Assembly: GCA_934168355.1 (NCBI GenBank)
Contig: CAKPNI010000013.1
Location: 1 to 39,631 of the forward strand
Reading direction: 5' to 3'
Source: an uncultured Clostridia bacterium
GTDB lineage: Bacteria; Bacillota; Clostridia; TANB77; CAG-508
Length of the DNA stretch: 39,631 nt
The notes beneath the pieces are model-generated. The model ran no database searches. It saw nothing but the letters and a program-made list of their open reading frames with translations, and had not been told where the DNA came from. The first letter of the stretch is position 1; every line of letters starts with the position of its first letter. The position numbers were made by a program, and so were the translations under genes. Positions 35,861-39,631 of the stretch are shown one piece after another.

Positions 35861-35899
35861 AAAAGAGGATGATATTTTATTTGTGTATCATTCTCTTTT
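35861..35899. terminator. Bidirectional terminator between AlbA_2 and XRE genes
   Basis: AAAAGAGGATGATA (35861-35874) pairs with TATCATTCTCTTTT (35886-35899) with one wobble. T-rich ends occur on both strands, and it overlaps the XRE stop codon. Confidence 0.72.
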
Positions 35900-36134
35900 A
35901 ATCGTCATCTAAATCTTCAAATAATTTACTATCATAAAAATCTTTTATAGAAATTCCAAAGCCAATACATATATAGTAAATTGTATCAGAAGAAGGAGCT
36001 TTTTTTATAACTTTAAAAATACTTCTTATAGTTGAGGGATTAATTCCAGAGGCAATTGCTAATTGATTTATATTTATATTATTAATTTGGCATAGTTCAG
36101 TTATTCTTTTCTGTGTTGCTTCTAGCAATGTCAT
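35898..36134 (-). CDS. Small XRE-family HTH regulator
   Basis: A 78-aa Cro/CI-type DNA-binding protein: Q-L-A-I-A-S-G-I-N-P-S-T-I-R-S-I-F-K at about 25-42 forms the helix-turn-helix, followed by dimerisation helices and an acidic end (E-D-L-D-D-D). The start is placed at the ATG behind GGAGGG rather than 21 codons farther upstream. It is divergent from the ADP-ribosyltransferase-like gene at 36343, and a perfect dyad lies between them, so it probably represses itself and possibly that gene. Confidence 0.82.
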   Translation of the reverse strand: MTLLEATQKRITELCQINNININQLAIASGINPSTIRSIFKVIKKAPSSDTIYYICIGFGISIKDFYDSKLFEDLDDD

Positions 36135-36170
36135 AATATCCCTCCATTTCATTTTTATGTTGATAAATTC

Positions 36171-36176
36171 AGTATA
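36171..36176 (-). promoter_or_regulatory. Extended -10 of the XRE gene
   Basis: On the minus strand TGCTATACT (extended -10 with TATACT at 36176-36171), about 37 bases before the XRE start codon. The -35 is not recognisable. Confidence 0.4.
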
Positions 36177-36195
36177 GCAAAAACAAATAAAAAAC

Positions 36196-36215
36196 ATGCG
36201 TTAAATTTCACGCAT
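36196..36215. promoter_or_regulatory. Probable XRE operator
   Basis: ATGCGT, eight bases (TAAATTTC), ACGCAT: a perfect dyad placed just upstream of the XRE -10, where bound repressor would cover the -35 region. Confidence 0.5.
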
Positions 36216-36269
36216 ACTATTTACAAATAAAAAAATTAATGTTAGAATTTTATTAGAGGATTATAGAAC

Positions 36270-36307
36270 TAATAATAAAAAATTATATGATGAATTTTTT
36301 ATTATTA
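36270..36307 (+). other. Leader hairpin before the ADP-ribosyltransferase-like gene
   Basis: TAATAATAAAAAATT (36270-36284) and AATTTTTTATTATTA (36293-36307) form a perfect 15-bp stem with an 8-base loop, 35 bases before the start codon. It lacks a following T-run, so it may shape the leader RNA rather than terminate. Confidence 0.55.
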
Positions 36308-36342
36308 AATATAAAAATATCAAAAGATAAGGAAGTAAAAAT

Positions 36343-37797
36343 ATGCAAATCGAACGCTTAAAAATGTCCAATGAGCAAACTCAAACACTTACAGATATAC
36401 TGAAAAAACAGGGTTTAACTGAATCTGAAATTGATGAGATTATAAATGGTGAATATTCCTCTTTTCAAAATAGTATGGATTTAAAGCAAATTTTTAACTC
36501 TGATGCTAATTATCAAAATGTATTAAGAGGATTAGCAGATGGATACACTATTGACGAATTGATACAACAAGGAACAAATCCTAAAGAAATTGATGGACTT
36601 ATGCAAGAATTAAAAAAGAATAACTTAAGTATTGAGAATGCAAAAGCAATAAACCAATATAGTAACGGAAGTAATATGATTTTATCTATGAAAAGAGGTT
36701 GGACAGATAGAAGTCAGATTCAAAATGGAATAAAAACAGATATGGTGGATAAATTAAAAGCTCGAGCTCTTTCACAAGAACAAATTAAAGGTATAGAAGA
36801 TTATATTCAATCACTAGATTTTAGTAAACCAGTACATGAAAATTATGAAATGATTAGTCAATATATCCAACAAAGGAATATTCCACATAATTGTTATCCA
36901 TCAATTTGTACAGCAGTTAAAGATATGGATTCTTTGGAACATATTGATAGTACATTATCAAACTTAGATGAAGGATTATCAAAAGCAAGATTATCAAATT
37001 CAATGAAACTTTATAGAGCAATAAAAACAGATGGAAACATAAATCCAGAGAGTTATATTGGAAAAAGTATAAGCAATAAAGGATATACAAGTACATCACC
37101 CTTGTACCAATCATCATTTGCAAAATATGATGATTATGATACTGTTATGGAGATATATGCACCAAAAGGAACACAAGGTACTTATATCACACAATTATCA
37201 GATTATGATAGTGCAGAGCAAGAAGTTTTATTAAATCCTAATGATATTTATGTTATAGATGCTCAAAAGGGAGTTGTAGATCAAAATGGAAAAACGAAGA
37301 CAGTTTTAAAAGGAGTATTACTAAGTAAAGAAAGAGAATGCTATAAAGATATAGGACAACAAGCAACAGAACAAAGATACAATAGTTATGAGAAAACTTT
37401 TTCTACACAAACAGAAAGTAATAATTTGTATAACCAAACGATACAACACCAAAAATATTCACAACACGAAAATTTAGAAAAATTACCTGCTAGACAAAAT
37501 AGATTTTCAAGATTTTTTAGTCAAATTAGATCAAGATTTTATAGAGGAAGAAACGATGAAACACAAGATACAACTTATCTAGACCGACAACAAAATACAA
37601 AAACTGAAACAGGAGAAAAGAAATCATGGGAATTAGAACCAGAAGAGAAGGCTAGAATACAAAGAGAAAGTGCTGAAATTGCAAGGAAACACAGAGAACA
37701 ACAATCACAGCAAAATCGAGAACAAGGTGATGCCCAAATGATACAAGGACAAGTTCCACAACAGCCTATAGAGGATATGGGTGGTATGGAATTATAA
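36343..37797 (+). CDS. ADP-ribosyltransferase-like protein (R-S-E class)
   Basis: A 484-aa protein with an apparent NAD-dependent ADP-ribosyltransferase domain at about 190-335. The three class-defining elements are in order: R225 in K-L-Y-R-A-I, the S250-T-S motif in G-Y-T-S-T-S-P, and E292-Q-E294 in S-A-E-Q-E-V-L-L-N-P. An E-x-E motif usually marks arginine-specific enzymes such as iota/VIP2 toxins. The N-terminal 190 residues are helical with a UBA-like start (L-T-E-S-E-I-D-E-I-I); the C-terminal 140 are Gln/Arg/Glu-rich and probably disordered. There is no signal peptide. The start has AAGGAAG. A divergent XRE repressor suggests a controlled toxin or defence effector. Confidence 0.76.
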   Translation: MQIERLKMSNEQTQTLTDILKKQGLTESEIDEIINGEYSSFQNSMDLKQIFNSDANYQNVLRGLADGYTIDELIQQGTNPKEIDGLMQELKKNNLSIENAKAINQYSNGSNMILSMKRGWTDRSQIQNGIKTDMVDKLKARALSQEQIKGIEDYIQSLDFSKPVHENYEMISQYIQQRNIPHNCYPSICTAVKDMDSLEHIDSTLSNLDEGLSKARLSNSMKLYRAIKTDGNINPESYIGKSISNKGYTSTSPLYQSSFAKYDDYDTVMEIYAPKGTQGTYITQLSDYDSAEQEVLLNPNDIYVIDAQKGVVDQNGKTKTVLKGVLLSKERECYKDIGQQATEQRYNSYEKTFSTQTESNNLYNQTIQHQKYSQHENLEKLPARQNRFSRFFSQIRSRFYRGRNDETQDTTYLDRQQNTKTETGEKKSWELEPEEKARIQRESAEIARKHREQQSQQNREQGDAQMIQGQVPQQPIEDMGGMEL

Positions 37798-37826
37798 AAA
37801 ATAATATTAAAAAGGAGCGATAGAAA

Positions 37827-39113
37827 ATGGCTATAGGACCAGGTATATATTTTAATATATATAAAGATTATTCAGTAGATGAATTAGAAAGAAAGCTAGA
37901 AGATTTACAAAAATATTTATCTTCAGATGAATTGAAAAAAGCAAGACAAGAAGAAATAGAAAAAGAAATTGATGATAATAACTGTATAGAAAATGTAAGA
38001 ACAGAAATAAGTATAATAGAGGAATTATTAAAAAATAAAAAAGCAACAATTTTTGAATTAAATGAAAAAGAAAAAATTAGATGTCCAAAATGTTATTCGA
38101 TTTTAAAAGAATATATTTATGGAAAAATTAAAGGAGAAATTGATACAAATAAATATATTGCGGGCGGTTGTATATTGAGAGCGGATAATCCTACATATCA
38201 TTGTAGTAAATGTAATTATGATTATGATAAGAATTTAAATTTGATGACAGAAACATTAGAGAACTTAATAGAATCTTTTATTGGAAATGATCCATTTTGG
38301 AAAGATTTATTAAAAGAATATTTTAATAAATTGACTAATATAAGTGAAGACGAAAAAATAGAATTTTTAAAAAAACTTTCATTAAATCAACATTTGTTTA
38401 ATGATTTTACAAAAGAAATTGTAAAGCCATTAGATGTAGAGCAAATATTTGAAAAATATAATAGATTACTTAATAATAATGAAAGAGTTGTAGAAGAAAA
38501 TTCTGACATAAAATTAAAAAAGATTGTTGAAGAAGTAATAGGAAATAATGATCCATATTGGAATGAGCCTGTTTATACTGTTGTTAAAAAGATTATTGAG
38601 TTGCCAAATGAAAGCGAAATAACAATTGCAAAATTATTAAATTATGACCCTAAAGAGGCTTTTGTAGAACCACTTACACAAGGGCAAATAAGTAATTTAA
38701 TAATGGAAGTTTGCAAAAAGATCAATATTGGATTAGAAGAAATTAGTGACGAATTTATAGGTTTAGCTTATAATGTACAATATAAAAAAGTAAAACTTAA
38801 TTTAGAAAGGGAGTTATTAGGAGATATAGAATTAAAGAAGATTGTTGAAGAAGTGATAGGAAATAATGATCCATATTGGAATGAACCTGTTTATACTGTT
38901 GTTAAAAAGATTATTGATTTACCTGATGGTACAGAAACAACTATTATAAAACTATTAAACAATTCGCAATATACATCAAAACAGTTATTTGAAATTTATA
39001 ATTCTGTACTCAATGTTTGCAACAAGATAGATATTATTTTAGATTCTAGTAAATTGAAAGGAAGAATCACAGGATTACCATATAGTATACCATTTATTAT
39101 TAAACATAATTAA
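37827..39113 (+). CDS. Zinc-ribbon protein with tandem C-terminal repeats, unrecognised
   Basis: A 428-aa protein 29 bases after the ADP-ribosyltransferase-like gene, with AAAGGAG before its ATG. The N-terminal 60 residues are charged and coiled-coil-like. A zinc ribbon follows (C86-x-x-C89 and C126-x-x-C129). The C-terminal half holds two repeats of about 100 residues starting L-K-K-I-V-E-E-V-I-G-N-N-D-P-Y-W, and a more distant third (I-E-S-F-I-G-N-D-P-F-W near 150). I do not recognise the family. The pairing and strand suggest co-transcription with the upstream gene, so a partner or immunity role is possible but unproven. Confidence 0.76.
   Translation: MAIGPGIYFNIYKDYSVDELERKLEDLQKYLSSDELKKARQEEIEKEIDDNNCIENVRTEISIIEELLKNKKATIFELNEKEKIRCPKCYSILKEYIYGKIKGEIDTNKYIAGGCILRADNPTYHCSKCNYDYDKNLNLMTETLENLIESFIGNDPFWKDLLKEYFNKLTNISEDEKIEFLKKLSLNQHLFNDFTKEIVKPLDVEQIFEKYNRLLNNNERVVEENSDIKLKKIVEEVIGNNDPYWNEPVYTVVKKIIELPNESEITIAKLLNYDPKEAFVEPLTQGQISNLIMEVCKKINIGLEEISDEFIGLAYNVQYKKVKLNLERELLGDIELKKIVEEVIGNNDPYWNEPVYTVVKKIIDLPDGTETTIIKLLNNSQYTSKQLFEIYNSVLNVCNKIDIILDSSKLKGRITGLPYSIPFIIKHN
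38513..38599 (+). repeat. Intragenic direct repeat, first copy
   Basis: Eighty-seven bases that recur at 38831-38917 with only about three mismatches, in the same reading frame; they encode the start of the C-terminal repeats of the 37827 protein. Confidence 0.93.
38831..38917 (+). repeat. Intragenic direct repeat, second copy
   Basis: Copy of 38513-38599, 318 bases (106 codons) downstream. Near-identity at silent positions indicates a recent duplication or ongoing conversion. Confidence 0.93.
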
Positions 39114-39126
39114 ATATTGATTTGCC

Positions 39127-39170
39127 AAATATGTACATATTGACTCTAATTTTTCAATATGTACATATTT
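39127..39170. terminator. Inverted repeat between convergent genes
   Basis: AAATATGTACATATTGA (39127-39143) and TCAATATGTACATATTT (39154-39170) are perfect 17-bp complements. They lie in the 55-base gap between the convergent 37827 and 39169 genes, touching the latter's stop codon. It is likely a bidirectional terminator, although the T-runs are short. Confidence 0.6.
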
Positions 39171-39631
39171 ATCTTTCTAAATCCCATTCTTTTTCTCTCT
39201 CTTCATGTTCCAATTGTTTTACAGGATCAATAAAAGTATGATTTTCTTCTTGAAAGTTTTTAATCAATTCTTTTGACTCTCCAATCCCAAATTTATGGCA
39301 AATCCAAACTATAAATTTATCTACTGTTTCATAAAACTTATCAATAATTTTTTGTAAACGGTTATTTTCTTTTTCTAATTTACGATATTTGCCTTTATAT
39401 TCATATTCTAAATTATAAGATTTTTTTTCAAATTCTTCCTCTAATTCTTTTTTTCTTTTATTAAAGTCAAAATCAAGATTATTGCTTTTTATTTTGTATT
39501 TATGTTCCAAATTTTTAACAGTATTGTGTAATTCTTCATTATCAGCAAGAATTTTATCTCTTTCTTTTTGATATTTTACAGCCTCATCAACAACTTTGGA
39601 TTGTTTTGATAGTTCTTTATGCAATGATAAA
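39169..39631 (-). CDS. C-terminal part of a coiled-coil protein, possibly a Mob/Pre-type relaxase
   Basis: The last 154 codons of a minus-strand gene that continues past the right edge; the reading frame is open to base 39631, so no start is visible. The sequence is a long Lys/Glu coiled coil (about the first 95 residues seen) followed by F-Y-E-T-V-D-K-F-I-V-W-I-C-H-K-F-G and ending R-E-K-E-W-D-L-E-R. This recalls the C-terminal tails of plasmid mobilisation (MobV/Pre) proteins of Firmicutes, which would fit an integrative mobilisable element. The relaxase domain itself is not in the window, so this is tentative. Confidence 0.5.
   Translation of the reverse strand, partial: LSLHKELSKQSKVVDEAVKYQKERDKILADNEELHNTVKNLEHKYKIKSNNLDFDFNKRKKELEEEFEKKSYNLEYEYKGKYRKLEKENNRLQKIIDKFYETVDKFIVWICHKFGIGESKELIKNFQEENHTFIDPVKQLEHEEREKEWDLER

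Larger units (their letters stand above)
29850..39631. mobile_element. Integrated element at tRNA-Gln, right end outside the window
   Basis: A tyrosine integrase reading toward the tRNA, an excisionase-like gene, HTH regulators, and cargo without housekeeping functions extend from the tRNA 3' end to the window edge. The last gene may be the end of a mobilisation protein. No repeated tRNA 3' end (attR) is seen, so the element continues past 39631. It could be an integrative mobilisable element, an ICE or a prophage-like island; no conjugation or phage structural gene is visible. Confidence 0.78.

Overview
The window looks like a chromosome segment of a low-GC, AT-rich, spore-forming Clostridia-type Firmicute, possibly an uncultured gut lineage. 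The evidence is a B. subtilis/Clostridium-style gene set (L7/L12, Mfd, CdaA, pyrimidine-nucleoside phosphorylase, MurB, YvcK), a spore cortex-lytic enzyme of the SleB type, strong AGGAGG ribosome sites and sigma-A type promoters. Placement below class level cannot be made from this sequence alone.

Layout. Bases 1-1271 hold the end of rplJ, rplL with its terminator, and an unrecognised gene whose base and codon use look foreign. Bases 1300-12926 are housekeeping genes: a charged small protein coupled to mfd, an orphan OmpR-type response regulator, a pilin-like protein, rnhB, a pyrimidine-nucleoside phosphorylase, a small membrane protein, cdaA, truA, a Cys/Asn-rich membrane protein, and a convergent nfeD-SPFH operon. 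Bases 13000-22880 are a surface-polysaccharide locus: three family-2 glycosyltransferases, a TagF-like CDP-glycerol glycerophosphotransferase, an O-antigen ligase/polymerase-like membrane protein and a Wzx-type flippase. A pilin-leader protein with an FGE/C-type-lectin-like end sits inside it. Bases 22860-29525 carry murB, yvcK, a glycogen debranching enzyme, holA and sleB. At 29566-29852 is a tRNA-Gln locus (a broken 5' half and an intact gene). From there to the right edge runs an integrated element: tyrosine integrase, excisionase-like protein, HTH protein, and cargo of a zinc-ribbon protein, a HEPN protein, an AlbA_2/ATPase protein, a XRE repressor with a divergent ADP-ribosyltransferase-like protein, a repeat-containing zinc-ribbon protein, and the end of a coiled-coil, possibly mobilisation, protein.

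The most striking signal concerns the codon CGG. I examined every cgg trinucleotide I could find on the coding strand of each gene. Only three in-frame CGG codons occur in genes of native composition (10791 gene at 11307, yvcK at 24700, holA at 27841). At all three the reading frame must move +1, skipping the C, to recover a sensible or clearly homologous protein. In yvcK the shift can be placed to the base by the conserved G-P-G-S-L-Y-T motif. The only other in-frame CGG in a well-supported gene is in the foreign-looking gene at 740-1222; the doubtful leader ORF at 15570 also contains one. This suggests CGG is unassigned or very poorly decoded here and is tolerated as a +1 frameshift site before GGN glycine codons.

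Two other systems deserve attention. First, a promoter, a short leader ORF containing a perfect (AC)16 repeat and a strong terminator precede the pilin/FGE gene. Changes in repeat number would decide whether ribosomes run through the terminator's left arm, which would give phase-variable attenuation. Second, a family of GGGGACGGTTC palindromes sits directly after the stop codons of five genes. Each half-unit is bounded by its own self-complementary handle, and the handle sequence differs between copies.
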